Source: Streptomyces xanthochromogenes (GTDB taxonomy: Bacteria > Actinomycetota > Actinomycetes > Streptomycetales > Streptomycetaceae). From it: a stretch of 64,000 nucleotides of DNA. The stretch spans positions 402,125 through 466,124 of the forward strand of contig NZ_BMUZ01000002.1 of NCBI RefSeq assembly GCF_014650455.1, in the 5' to 3' direction. A program made the position numbers and the translations under genes. Below are positions 26,660-34,939 of this stretch, one piece after another. Each line of letters starts with the position of its first letter. Position 1 is the stretch's first letter. The notes beneath the pieces are model-generated. The model saw only the letters and a list, made by a program, of their open reading frames with translations, did not search any database and had not been told where the DNA came from.

Positions 26660-28171
26660 TCACTGCGAGCCCCGGAAGTCGTCCCCCTCCACGATCAGGC
26701 CGGCCACGAGCGCGCCCGACATCCCGGTGTGCGCGAGCCCGCCGCCCGGGTGCGCCCAGCCGCCCGCGAGGTGGAGCCCCGGCAGGGCCGTGGTGTTGGA
26801 CGGGTGCAGGAACGCGGCCCCGGCCCCGGCCAGGGAGGGCGCGGGCACCGAACCGCCCTCGGCGCCCGTCGCCTGCGCGAGGTGCACCGGGGTGCGGGAC
26901 TCGTGCCACAGGAGCCGTTCGCGCAGATCGGGCACGGCCCGTGCGGCGGCCGCGATCAGCTCGTCCGTGTACCGCCGCACGAGGGTTGCGTCCGTCCAGT
27001 CGACCGGGCCGTGCGGGGCGACCGTCGCCGTCAGGGTCAGCGCCTCGTGGTCGTCGTCGGGGCGCACCGCCGGGTCGTCGGGACGCAGCACCGTGACCGT
27101 GGGCGGCGCGAGGCCGGGCCCGGTGAAGGCCGCGCGGGCCTCGGCCGAGGCGTCCGGAGAGTGCACCACCGTGTGGTGGCACGCGTCGGCCGGGCGGGCG
27201 CCGCGCAGCGCGAGCAGCACCGTGAACCGGCTCGGCCGGGCCCCGGCGGTCGGCCGCACCGTGCCGGACTCCCACAACTCCCGGCCGGGCAGCATCCGTT
27301 CGAGGCCGCGCGGATCGGCGCCGCACACCACGTGGTCCGCCTCGGACACCGTTCCGTCGGCCAGCTCGACCCCGGCCGCCCGGCCGTCCTGCTCGACGAC
27401 CCGCCGCACCTCGGCGCCGAAGACGAACGCGACCTTCCGGGCCAGACACCGCTCGTGCACCGCACGCGCCAACTCCCGCATGCCGCCGCGGACATACCAA
27501 CTGCCGAAGGTCTGCTCCATGTACGGCAGCACGGCCGCGGCGGCCGGAGCCGTCCCCGGATCGAGGCCGTGTTCCAGGGCGTAGCCCTCCAGGAGCGCGC
27601 CGAGCCGGCCGCCGCCCAGCTCCCACGCGGCGACCTCGCCGAGCGTGGCCGCCTGCCGGGGCGCGCGAAGCAGCCGGCGCTGCTTCGGCGCGGGGTAGGG
27701 CTCGCGGGCCAGCACCTCCCAGTTGGGCCACAGCGGCTCCTCCAGGAGGGGCCTGCGCGTGCGGTCCCAGGCCTCGCGGGCGCGGATGAGGAAGGCCCCC
27801 CAGCGCTCGCCCGCGCCCTCGCCGAAGGCGTCGTCGAGCGCGGAAAGCACGCCCGCGCGCGAGGCGTTGGGCAGCGAGACCGCAGTGCCGTCGGCGAAGA
27901 GGTGGCGCGCGGCGGGGTCGACCGGGGCCAGCTCCACGACGCTCTCCAGCGGCTCCTTGCCGGTCTTCACGAACAGGTCGCGGTAGACGGCGGGCAGCCG
28001 CAGCAGACCGGGGCCGGTGTCGAACACGAAACCGTCCCGCTCGAACCGTCCCAACGCGCCGCCGTATGTGGACGAGCGCTCGTACACCGTCACCCGGTGG
28101 CCTGCCACGGCCAGCCGGGCAGCAGCCGCCATGGCGCCCACACCGGCGCCGATCACCGCAATCCGTGCCAT
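26660..28171 (-). CDS. Phytoene desaturase-like FAD oxidoreductase
   Basis: A 503-residue flavoprotein of the CrtI/NAD(P)-FAD amine-oxidase-like class. The dinucleotide motif is 'IAVIGAGVGAMAAAARLA', followed by 'VTVYERSSTYGGALGRF' and 'VFDTGPGLLRLP', and the C-terminal FAD block is 'GLHLAGGWAHPGGGLAHTGMSG'. No crtB, crtE or other carotenoid genes are near, so carotenoid desaturation is not established; saturase/retinol-like relatives are possible. The ATG at 28171 is preceded by TAAAGT and 7 bases, a leaderless layout. It follows the DUF4126 gene on the same strand. Confidence 0.8.
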   Translation of the reverse strand: MARIAVIGAGVGAMAAAARLAVAGHRVTVYERSSTYGGALGRFERDGFVFDTGPGLLRLPAVYRDLFVKTGKEPLESVVELAPVDPAARHLFADGTAVSLPNASRAGVLSALDDAFGEGAGERWGAFLIRAREAWDRTRRPLLEEPLWPNWEVLAREPYPAPKQRRLLRAPRQAATLGEVAAWELGGGRLGALLEGYALEHGLDPGTAPAAAAVLPYMEQTFGSWYVRGGMRELARAVHERCLARKVAFVFGAEVRRVVEQDGRAAGVELADGTVSEADHVVCGADPRGLERMLPGRELWESGTVRPTAGARPSRFTVLLALRGARPADACHHTVVHSPDASAEARAAFTGPGLAPPTVTVLRPDDPAVRPDDDHEALTLTATVAPHGPVDWTDATLVRRYTDELIAAAARAVPDLRERLLWHESRTPVHLAQATGAEGGSVPAPSLAGAGAAFLHPSNTTALPGLHLAGGWAHPGGGLAHTGMSGALVAGLIVEGDDFRGSQ

Positions 28172-28202
28172 GCGGGCGACTTTATCCGCCGTCACCGACA
28201 GC

Positions 28203-28817
28203 TCACTCCGGCGGGCGCGGAACCCCCGCCGCCAGCCGCTTCTCCTCCCGGCGCTGCGCCCTGCGCCGCCGGAACCGGCGGATCTTCCGCCACAGGACGA
28301 CCAGTATCACGATGCCGATGAGCAGCAGGGTGCCCGCGATCACGGCCGCCGCCAGCGGATGGAAGAGCGCGAAACTCATGATCCCGGCGACTCCCAGGTC
28401 CTCCGCCGTGCTCAGCGCGATGTTGCTGAACGGCTCGGGCGAGGTGTTCACCGCCATCCGCGTGCCCGCCTTGACCAGATGGCTCATCAGCGCCGTCGAA
28501 CCGCCCACCGCCCCGGCCGCGAGATCCGGCAGCGACCCGTTCTGCCCGGCGAGCAGCGCCCCGACGACCGCGCCCGCGATCGGCCGGATCACCGTGTGCA
28601 CGGAGTCCCAGACCGAGTCGACGTACGGGATCTTGTCGGCGACGGCCTCGCAGAGGAAGAGCACGCCGGCCGCGATCAGGACGTCGGGCCGCTCAAGGGC
28701 GGCGGGCACCTCGTCGCTGAGGCCGGTGGCGCCGAAGATACCGAGCAGCAGGACCACCGCGTACGCGTTGACCCCGCTCGCCCAGCCGCTGGTGAACACG
28801 AGGGGGAGTACGGACAC
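28203..28817 (-). CDS. DUF4126 family membrane protein
   Basis: About 204 residues with four or five membrane segments. The N-terminus 'PLVFTSGWASGVNAYAVVLL' and the middle block 'IPYVDSVWDSVHTVIRPIAG' are typical of DUF4126. The C-terminus is strongly basic ('RKIRRFRRRRAQRREEKR') and should be cytoplasmic. GTG 28817 is chosen because the family-like sequence begins there; the open frame extends to 28952 but would read through a palindromic operator-like site. No good Shine-Dalgarno is seen. A near-consensus MacR box at 28872-28887 is 54 bp upstream, so it may be a MacRS target. The function is unknown. Confidence 0.72.
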   Translation of the reverse strand: MSVLPLVFTSGWASGVNAYAVVLLLGIFGATGLSDEVPAALERPDVLIAAGVLFLCEAVADKIPYVDSVWDSVHTVIRPIAGAVVGALLAGQNGSLPDLAAGAVGGSTALMSHLVKAGTRMAVNTSPEPFSNIALSTAEDLGVAGIMSFALFHPLAAAVIAGTLLLIGIVILVVLWRKIRRFRRRRAQRREEKRLAAGVPRPPE

Positions 28818-28871
28818 GGTCGCGATGTTAACCAGATCCGGCCGCCCCCGAATGAGCTTGAGCGCGGACGT

Positions 28872-28887
28872 CTGAGTATCCGTACTC
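28872..28887 (-). promoter_or_regulatory. MacR-box-like palindrome upstream of the DUF4126 gene
   Basis: TGAGTATCCGTACTCA has 7-bp arms with a single mismatched pair and differs at one base from the MacR operator TGAGTAC-nn-GTACTCA as I remember it from S. coelicolor. macRS itself lies 22 kb away in this window, and reported MacR targets include membrane-protein genes. The site is placed suitably for control of the minus-strand gene at 28817. Confidence 0.6.
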
Positions 28888-29047
28888 AGGAGGTGAGATG
28901 AGTACCCGAGCGGATGGGCTCCCACCTGCGCGGACGGGAAGGTGGAGGTCACGGAAGGGGCGCGGCGCCGGTACCGCCGACACGGGGTGGCGGAACCGGC
29001 GCGGCTCCCTGGACGTGACGAGGTACGGGGGGACGTACGGGGGAAGC

Positions 29048-29093
29048 GCCGGGCCGGTGCGGTTCATGGGGGAATGAACCGCACCGGCCCGGC
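29048..29093 (-). terminator. Terminator of the ABC/YhgE/TetR operon
   Basis: Perfect 20-bp arms (GCCGGGCCGGTGCGGTTCAT and its complement at 29074-29093) with a 6-nt loop lie 25 bases beyond the TetR stop. Confidence 0.85.
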
Positions 29094-29117
29094 GTGCTGT
29101 GCTCTCCGGCGGCGCCG

Positions 29118-29726
29118 CTAGCGCCCGCTGACCCGGCCGTGCAGCAGTCTCGAAAGCGCCGCGTGGACGTCGTCGAGGGACCGCTCGCTCTGGAAGGCCT
29201 GCCAGTCCAGGGCGGCCACCAGGACCATGCCGACCAGGGCCGCGGCGGTGAGCGGGATGTCGATCTCCTCGCTCAGCTCGCCCGCGCCGACCGCGTCCCG
29301 CAGCACCGTCTCCACCACGGCGACCGCCTCGCGGCGCACCACCAGGAGGGTGGACTGCCAGGCGCGGTTGGTGCGCCACAGCTCGGCCACGTAGAGCTGG
29401 GTGAAGGCCGGGTAGCGGTGGATGAAGTCCAGGCCGGCCCGGATCATCGCGTCCAGGGCCTCGACCTTGGTGCCGCCCCGCTCGTCGGTCTCGTCCGCGG
29501 CCGCCTGCAAGGACGCGGTCAGGAGACCCACGCCGTGCCGCAGCAACTCCTCGAACAGCTCGGTCTTGCTCTTGAAGTTGTAGTAGACCGTGCCCTTGGC
29601 GACCCCGGCCCGCTCGGCGATCTCGTCGACCGTGGTGGCCGAGAAGCCCTGTTCGGCGATGAGCGTCACGGCGGCCTCGTACAACTTCTGCCGGGTCGCC
29701 TGCCGTCTGGTGCTGCTGCTCTCCAT
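29118..29726 (-). CDS. TetR/AcrR family regulator
   Basis: A 202-residue TetR repressor. The DNA-binding helix-turn-helix is 'LIAEQGFSATTVDEIAERAG' followed by 'VAKGTVYYNFKSKTELF', and the C-terminal ligand domain is all-helical. ATG 29726 is used; an in-frame GTG at 29741 overlapping the upstream stop (GTGA) is equally possible and would add five residues. It is the last gene of a three-gene operon with an ABC ATPase and a YhgE/Pip membrane protein, and the 22-bp palindrome at the operon promoter is its likely operator (autoregulation). Confidence 0.88.
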   Translation of the reverse strand: MESSSTRRQATRQKLYEAAVTLIAEQGFSATTVDEIAERAGVAKGTVYYNFKSKTELFEELLRHGVGLLTASLQAAADETDERGGTKVEALDAMIRAGLDFIHRYPAFTQLYVAELWRTNRAWQSTLLVVRREAVAVVETVLRDAVGAGELSEEIDIPLTAAALVGMVLVAALDWQAFQSERSLDDVHAALSRLLHGRVSGR

Positions 29727-29737
29727 GGCGTCGATTC

Positions 29738-31822
29738 TCACAGGCTCAGCTCGGGGTGCAGCCGGTCGAGCGACCACACCTGCTTCTGCCGGGCGGACAG
29801 CGCGGTCAGGGCGAGGGCGCCCACGGTGAAGGCGGTCAGGACCGCGCAGCCCTGCCACACCACGCCCAGATCGCCGCCGCTGATCAGCCTGCGCAGCCCG
29901 TCCACGACGTAACTCATGGGCAGGTACGGGTGGATGGCGTTGAAGAAGGCCGGGCTGGTCTGGACGGGGTAGGTGCCGCCCGCCGACGTCAGCTGGAGCA
30001 TCAGAACGGCCAGCACCAGGATGCGTCCGGCCGCCCCGAACTTGGCGTTCAGCCACTGCACGATCGCCGTGAAGCAGCAGGCGGTGAGCGCCAGATAGCC
30101 CAGCGTCCCGGCCGTGCGCTGCATTTCGAGGCCGAGCCCGAAGTGCAGCACCGCCATCAGCGCGGCGATCTGCGCGAGACCGATGGCCGCCACCGGCAGC
30201 CAGCCCGCGAACGCGATCCGCCAGGCCGAGGCCCCGGCCGCGAGAGCGCGCCGGTTGAGCGGCTGGATCAGCATGTACGCGACCATCGCGCCGACCCACA
30301 GGGAGAGCGGGATGAAGTACGGGGCGAAGCCGGTGCCGTAGTTGGGCGCCTTGTGCATCGCCTGCGAGGCCAGCTTGACCGGGTCGGCCATCACCTCGGT
30401 GCGCTGGTCGCGCTGCTGCTTGTCGTAGTCCGGGATCTTCCCGACGCCGTCGTGCAGACCGTTGGACAGCTGCACCGAACCGTCGGAGAGCTTGACGATC
30501 CCGCCGTCCAGGGCACCCGCGCCCTTCTCCAGCTTGCCGACGCCCGAGTCGAGGTCGGTGGAGCCCGTCCGCGCGGTACCGAGACCGGTGTGGAGGGCGC
30601 CCGCCCCCTTGGCCACGTCGTGCGCGCCCTTGTTGAGCCGGTTGACGTCGGCGACCTTCTGGTCGAGGTCGGTCGAGAGGTGCGGTGCCTTCGCGGCCAG
30701 GTCCCGGGCCTTGGTCTGGAGATCCTGGAGGCTCTTGTCGAGCTTCTTGAAATCACCGCCCTGGTCCTTGACGAGGTTGTTCACGTCCGCGGTAAGGGTC
30801 GCGCCGGTGGCCATCGCCTTCTTGGCCTCCTTCAGCTTCGGGCAGACCTGTCCCTCGGTGGACGTGTCCACACAGAGCTGCTGGTAGAGGGTGTCCAGGT
30901 CCTGGGAGGCCTTGCGGGTGCCGGCCGCCGCGGCGGGCGCGAGGTCGATGATGTGCGTGAGCTGGTCGCGCACCGGCTGGATCGAGTCCGCGAGCAGCTT
31001 CGCCGCGTCGCCGACCGCCTTGCCGTTGTCCTTCAGGTACGGACGCGCCTGCCCGGCCACCGCGTTGACCTGGTCGGCGAGCTGCTGGGTGCCGTCGGCG
31101 ACCTGCTGGGCGCCGCCGGCGAGGGTGGCCGCGCCGGAGTCGAGCTTGGCTATGCCGCCGGCCAGCTTGCCGCTGCCGTCCTTGGCGTCCTTGAGGCCGT
31201 CGGCCAGCTCCTTGGAGCCGTCCTTGGCCTTGCCGAGCCCGTCCTTGAGGTCGCCCGCGCCCTTGGCGGCCTTCTCGGTCTGGTCGTGGAGGTCGCCGAA
31301 CGAGATGAAGATCTTGTCGAGGAAGGACCGGGACGCCTTGGTGGACGCGGCGGCACGCACCTCGGCGAACACCGTCCGCGAGATCGACCCCACGATGTAG
31401 TTGTTGGCGTCGTTGGTGTGCACCTGGAGCGCGCCCGTCTCCGGGGACTGGCCGGAGCTGGACGCGATCCGCTCGCTGAAGTCGGCGGGCATCGTCAACG
31501 ACAGGTAGTACGTGCCCTTTTCGAGGCCCTTGCGCGCCTCGGCGTCACTGACCTGGTGCCATTCGAAGGTCTTGCTGTCGAGCAGCTTCTTGCTGAGCTC
31601 GTCGCCGACCCGGAGCTTCTGCCCGGCGGCCTCGGCCCCCCGGTCGTCGTTGACGAGCGCCACGGGTATGCGGTCGAGACGGCTGTAGGGGTCCCAGAAC
31701 GAGCACAGGTAGAGCGCGCCGTACAGAAGCGGCAGCAGAAGCAGCGCGACCAGGGCCGCCCTCGGCAGCTTCCCCCTGCCGAACCGCTTCAGCTCAAGCG
31801 CTGCCAGTCGTGGCGAACGCAT
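29738..31822 (-). CDS. YhgE/Pip-family membrane protein (ABC-2 permease-like)
   Basis: A 694-residue protein. One N-terminal membrane helix ('AALVALLLLPLLYGALYLCS') is followed by a large outside region of about 450 residues and five to six C-terminal helices. The outside region includes heptad-like repeats rich in 'AKDGSKELADGLKDAKDGS', the YhgE/Pip coiled region. Family members act as phage receptors, type VII-linked proteins or drug-efflux permeases. ATG 31822 has GAGGAGGGGG upstream and overlaps the ABC ATPase by 29 bases, so the pair is coupled. The substrate is unknown. Confidence 0.88.
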   Translation of the reverse strand: MRSPRLAALELKRFGRGKLPRAALVALLLLPLLYGALYLCSFWDPYSRLDRIPVALVNDDRGAEAAGQKLRVGDELSKKLLDSKTFEWHQVSDAEARKGLEKGTYYLSLTMPADFSERIASSSGQSPETGALQVHTNDANNYIVGSISRTVFAEVRAAASTKASRSFLDKIFISFGDLHDQTEKAAKGAGDLKDGLGKAKDGSKELADGLKDAKDGSGKLAGGIAKLDSGAATLAGGAQQVADGTQQLADQVNAVAGQARPYLKDNGKAVGDAAKLLADSIQPVRDQLTHIIDLAPAAAAGTRKASQDLDTLYQQLCVDTSTEGQVCPKLKEAKKAMATGATLTADVNNLVKDQGGDFKKLDKSLQDLQTKARDLAAKAPHLSTDLDQKVADVNRLNKGAHDVAKGAGALHTGLGTARTGSTDLDSGVGKLEKGAGALDGGIVKLSDGSVQLSNGLHDGVGKIPDYDKQQRDQRTEVMADPVKLASQAMHKAPNYGTGFAPYFIPLSLWVGAMVAYMLIQPLNRRALAAGASAWRIAFAGWLPVAAIGLAQIAALMAVLHFGLGLEMQRTAGTLGYLALTACCFTAIVQWLNAKFGAAGRILVLAVLMLQLTSAGGTYPVQTSPAFFNAIHPYLPMSYVVDGLRRLISGGDLGVVWQGCAVLTAFTVGALALTALSARQKQVWSLDRLHPELSL

Positions 31823-32570
31823 CCGCCGCCCCCTCCTCGTTCGTGGCCCCGTCCTCGGCGCCGGGTTCCGTCGTCACGGTGATGTCGGCCTCCGCGGGTG
31901 CCTCGCTGCACACCGCCAGGACCGTGGTGCCCGCGTCCGCGAGCGAGCGCAGCAGCGCCCAGGCGGCCTTGCGTTCGCCGTCCGACAGCTTCATGTCGGT
32001 GTCGTCGACGGCGAGCAGCCGTGGCTGCTGGATCAGCGCGAGGGCCACGCTCAGCCGCAGCGCCTCCAGACGTTCGAGATCGCGTACGGAGGTGCGGCCG
32101 GCCTTGGGCAGCGAGCCGAGATCCAGCCCCGCCCCGGCCAGCGCCTCGTCGATCAGGGTGCGGGACTCGGCCCGGCGCCGGGCGGGGGAGCGCAGCAGCG
32201 CCCGCAGCGAGCCGTCGTAGCGGCGCCGCAGCATCACGCGCTCGCGCAGGTGCTCGGCGACGGTGAAGGCGGGGTCGAGCTCGCTGACGCCGGGCACCTG
32301 GCCGAGCGCGCTGATCCGTCGCACGGCGGCCATCCTGCGGGGCAGCTGGTGGTCGGCCACCCGCGCCCAGCCCTCGGCGGGCTTCATCCGGCCGGTGAGG
32401 GCGAGCAGCAGACACGTCCGGCCGGAGCCGGAAGGGCCCGCGACGGCCACGAGCGAGCCGGGGGCGGCGTCCACGGACACCCCCCGGAAGGCCCAGCCGC
32501 GCGGCCCCTTGAGCCCGAAGCCCTCGGCACGGATCGCCGCGCCGGTCACTTCCGAGTGCGGGCTGTCCAC
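31794..32570 (-). CDS. ABC-type ATPase-like protein with degenerate motifs
   Basis: A 258-residue ABC ATPase-like protein, the first gene of the operon. The Walker A region reads 'GPSGSGRT', with Arg in place of the catalytic Lys. The Walker B region is 'RLLAVDDTD', with Asp in place of the usual Glu after the Asp. The signature region ('TSVRDLERLEALRLS') lacks LSGGQ. The fold is recognisable ('LLALTGRMKPAEGWARV') but normal ATP hydrolysis is doubtful. GTG 32570 follows AGGGGGG closely; the frame is open to 32627. It overlaps the YhgE/Pip gene and is preceded by the TetR operator. Confidence 0.78.
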   Translation of the reverse strand: MDSPHSEVTGAAIRAEGFGLKGPRGWAFRGVSVDAAPGSLVAVAGPSGSGRTCLLLALTGRMKPAEGWARVADHQLPRRMAAVRRISALGQVPGVSELDPAFTVAEHLRERVMLRRRYDGSLRALLRSPARRRAESRTLIDEALAGAGLDLGSLPKAGRTSVRDLERLEALRLSVALALIQQPRLLAVDDTDMKLSDGERKAAWALLRSLADAGTTVLAVCSEAPAEADITVTTEPGAEDGATNEEGAADAFATTGSA

Positions 32571-32632
32571 ATTCCCCCCTGCTCTGCGCGTCCCCGGACC
32601 GGAACCCCGGCCCCTTCGCCGAACCACTCCTA

Positions 32633-32654
32633 TTGAACTGACTGGTCAGTACAA
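32633..32654. promoter_or_regulatory. Likely TetR operator at the ABC/YhgE promoter
   Basis: Arms TTGAACTGAC and GTCAGTACAA around a TG centre are complementary at 9 of 10 positions. On the minus strand it begins with TTGTAC, a possible -35, and TAGGAG follows 16 bases later, so the site covers the spacer of the operon promoter, about 63 bp before the first gene. Confidence 0.7.
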
Positions 32655-32783
32655 AAGATAGCCCGAACCCTCATGCGAGGCAAAGGGGCTGGTCAGGGCC
32701 CAGTCGGGGCAGATTGTCAGTGGTGCCCGTCACGATGGACACATACGGCCACAGTGCCGTCACACGACGACAGGAGGTTCGTC

Positions 32784-33335
32784 ATGGCCAGCTCCCACGC
32801 AGCAGCTGTACCCCGGCGCCGCGCAAGCAGCCCTGCACCCTCACTGAACGGTCCTGCGGGAGGCCCCGCGAACGACGTCCATCCGGTGCTGCGCCGCGAG
32901 GGCGCACCGCCCGCCGCCCTCGACCTGCTCGCCCAGGCCCGCGGCGGCCTGGACGAGGCGGCCGCCCTCGACGCCCCCAACGAGCGGTACGCGACGGCCC
33001 ACCTGGCCGCGCTGCGCACTGCCGCCGCCGTCCTCGCCGCCCGCGGCCGGCCCGAGACCGGCCCGCGCCGCCGTCAGCGCATCCGCAGCGCCTGGGAGGT
33101 GCTGCCGGAGATAGCGCCCGAACTGGCCGAGTGGAGCGCCCTGTTCGCCTCGGGGGCGGACCGGCGTGCCCGCGCCGAGGCCGGCATCCAGGGCGCCGCC
33201 TCCACCCGGGACGCGGACGATCTGCTCCGCGACGTCGCGATGTTCCTGCGCCTGGTCGAGCGCCTGCTCGTCCTCCAGCCCGTACTGCCCCAGCCGAGGC
33301 CCCGCGAGGCGGAGGCGGAACGGGGGGCGGGCTGA
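32784..33335 (+). CDS. SAV_6107-type HEPN domain protein
   Basis: A 183-residue helical protein. After a Pro/Ala-rich N-terminus, residues about 40-165 form an all-helical bundle ('LDLLAQARGGLDEAAAL', 'ERYATAHLAALRTAAAVLA', 'DADDLLRDVAMFLRLVERLL') that resembles the SAV_6107 HEPN family. HEPN proteins are often RNases or toxin partners, but I do not see a clear RxxxxH nuclease motif. ATG 32784 has AGGAGG six bases upstream. It is divergent from the ABC/YhgE operon, and no antitoxin-like gene is beside it. The function is unknown. Confidence 0.7.
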   Translation: MASSHAAAVPRRRASSPAPSLNGPAGGPANDVHPVLRREGAPPAALDLLAQARGGLDEAAALDAPNERYATAHLAALRTAAAVLAARGRPETGPRRRQRIRSAWEVLPEIAPELAEWSALFASGADRRARAEAGIQGAASTRDADDLLRDVAMFLRLVERLLVLQPVLPQPRPREAEAERGAG

Positions 33336-33502
33336 CCGGGCGGGCCGATGCGGCGGGGCAGGTGGGCGAGGCCCCTGGACGTGGGCCGGGCACGGCGTCC
33401 CCACGGCTGATCCGGAGCGGGCCGGGTAGGCAATAGGGTGGACGGGTCTTCACCCTTCCCACGCCGCGTCCGCGGCGGCACCGCGCCGAGGAGTCAACTG
33501 CC

Positions 33503-34261
33503 GTGTCGGACCCCATGCGCCCCCGCGCCTCCCTTCGTACCGCCGTGGTCTGGGAGGTCCTCAAGGAAGCGCTCGACCGTCGGGTCAAGGTGACCGGACG
33601 CGAGGCCCTGGACGTCCTGGACACCGGCGGCGGCTCCGGCAACTTCGCGGTCCCGGTGGCCGCCCTCGGTCACCGGGTCACCGTGGTCGACCCCAGCCCC
33701 AACGCGCTGTTCGCGCTGGAGCGCAGGGCGGCCGAGGCCGGCGTCGCCGAGCGGGTGCACGGTGTCCAGGGCGATGTGCTCGGCCTCTTCGACGTGGTCG
33801 AGCGCGGCGGCTACGACGCGGTGCTGTGCCACGGCGTCCTGGAGTACGTCGAGGGCCCGGCGGAAGGCGTCCGCAACGCGGTGGACGCGCTGCGCCCCGA
33901 GGGTGCGCTCAGCCTGCTCGCCGCGGGTCTCGGCGGCGCGGTGCTCTCCCGCGCGCTGGCCGGGCACTTCACCGAGGCCCGGCACGCGCTCTCCGACCCG
34001 GCGGGCCGCTGGGGCGACGGCGACCCGGTGCCGCACCGGTTCACCGCGGAGCAGCTCATCGAGCTCGTCGGCGCCGCCGGAGCCACGGCCGGAGCGGTGC
34101 ACGGCGTGCGGGTCTTCGCCGACCTGGTGCCCGGCGTCCTGGTGGACACCGAGCCGGGTGCCCTGGACGCGCTCCTCAAGCTGGAGGCCGCCGCCGCCGA
34201 GCTCCCCGCCTTCCACGCCGTCGCCACCCAACTGCACGTACTGGGCGAGAAGCGCGGCTGA
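33503..34261 (+). CDS. Class I SAM-dependent methyltransferase
   Basis: A 252-residue methyltransferase with motif I 'VLDTGGGSGNFAVPVA', the acidic ribose contact in 'TVVDPSPNALFAL', and the post-motif 'AVLCHGVLEYVEGP'. It resembles CmoA/UbiE-like small-molecule or tRNA methyltransferases, and the acceptor cannot be told. GTG 33503 has GAGGAG nine bases upstream. It lies between the HEPN-like gene and the DUF3040 gene, all on the plus strand, with 167-bp and 276-bp gaps that suggest separate promoters. Confidence 0.82.
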   Translation: MSDPMRPRASLRTAVVWEVLKEALDRRVKVTGREALDVLDTGGGSGNFAVPVAALGHRVTVVDPSPNALFALERRAAEAGVAERVHGVQGDVLGLFDVVERGGYDAVLCHGVLEYVEGPAEGVRNAVDALRPEGALSLLAAGLGGAVLSRALAGHFTEARHALSDPAGRWGDGDPVPHRFTAEQLIELVGAAGATAGAVHGVRVFADLVPGVLVDTEPGALDALLKLEAAAAELPAFHAVATQLHVLGEKRG

Positions 34262-34458
34262 CCCGGCTCCGGTGGCCCCCGGCGGGCTGATCAGCGACGC
34301 TGTGCCGCATGGAGTACGCCACAGGCCCCCCGATCGGCGGCTTCGCCCCGTATGATCGAGGCACACCGTCCGGCATGACGGATCGACTCTTGGGGAATTG
34401 AATCTCCACAGCCGAGCCGCCGTGGCGGCCCGGCTGGCGATTTGGCGTAGAGGGCGGG

Positions 34459-34487
34459 TTTCACGGGGGCGATTCCCTGCCTATCCT
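34459..34487 (+). promoter_or_regulatory. Candidate promoter of the DUF3040 gene
   Basis: TTTCAC, a 17-bp spacer and TATCCT end 50 bp before GTG 34538. A second -10-like TATGAT at 34351-34356 has no good -35. The rest of the 276-bp gap holds nothing else I recognise. Confidence 0.45.
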
Positions 34488-34537
34488 GAAGGGGCCGCAT
34501 CCGGTCGCCCCCCGCGACCGACGAGTAGGAGGACTCC

Positions 34538-34924
34538 GTGCCGCTCTCGGAGCACGAGCAGCGCATGCTCGAGCAGATGGAGCGAGCGCTGTACGCCGAA
34601 GATCCCAAGTTCGCGACAGCGCTTGAGGGAAGCGGGCTGCGTACGTACACCCGGCGACGGGTCTACCAGGCGGTCGCAGGCTTCCTGGTGGGTATCGCGC
34701 TCCTCATGGCAGGAATGGTCGCGCAGCAGATCTGGATCAGTGTGGTGGGATTCCTCGTCATGCTCGGATGTGCGGTGCTCGCGGTCACCGGATGGCGCAA
34801 GGCGCCGCGTCCCGGTGAGGTGCGTTCCGGTGGTTCCGCCGCGCCGCGGCAGGCTCGTCAGCGGCGCTCGATGATGGACCGGATCGAGCAGCGGTGGCAG
34901 CGGCGCCGCGATGAGGGGCGCTAG
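34538..34924 (+). CDS. DUF3040 domain membrane protein
   Basis: A 128-residue protein with the DUF3040 opening 'MPLSEHEQRMLEQMERALY' and 'EDPKFATAL', two adjacent membrane helices ('AVAGFLVGIALLMAGMVA' and 'ISVVGFLVMLGCAVLAVT'), and a basic Arg-rich tail that should be cytoplasmic. GTG 34538 follows GTAGGAGG. The family is widespread and often lies near dcw genes in actinobacteria, which hints at a cell-envelope role. No activity is known. Confidence 0.88.
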   Translation: MPLSEHEQRMLEQMERALYAEDPKFATALEGSGLRTYTRRRVYQAVAGFLVGIALLMAGMVAQQIWISVVGFLVMLGCAVLAVTGWRKAPRPGEVRSGGSAAPRQARQRRSMMDRIEQRWQRRRDEGR

Positions 34925-34939
34925 CCCCGCCCCGTTCTG

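Noticed and set aside
26660-28171. Carotenoid biosynthesis cluster around the CrtI-like gene
   Set aside because: No phytoene synthase, GGPP synthase, cyclase or litQR-type regulator is nearby; the gene stands alone.
28897-29121. 74-codon plus-strand frame with AGGAGGTGAG before its ATG, next to the MacR-like box
   Set aside because: It reads straight through the 20-bp-arm terminator hairpin, is Arg/Gly-rich with no homologous look, and the palindrome is better placed for the minus-strand gene. The good ribosome-site match is probably chance.
29756-31882. 708-codon open frame on the plus strand
   Set aside because: It is antisense to the YhgE/Pip gene along its whole length and has no plausible domain content.
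32633-32654. DasR-type (dre) site at the ABC/YhgE promoter
   Set aside because: It contains ACTGGTC but lacks the TCTAGA centre of the dre consensus; a TetR-type palindrome beside a TetR-encoding operon is simpler.
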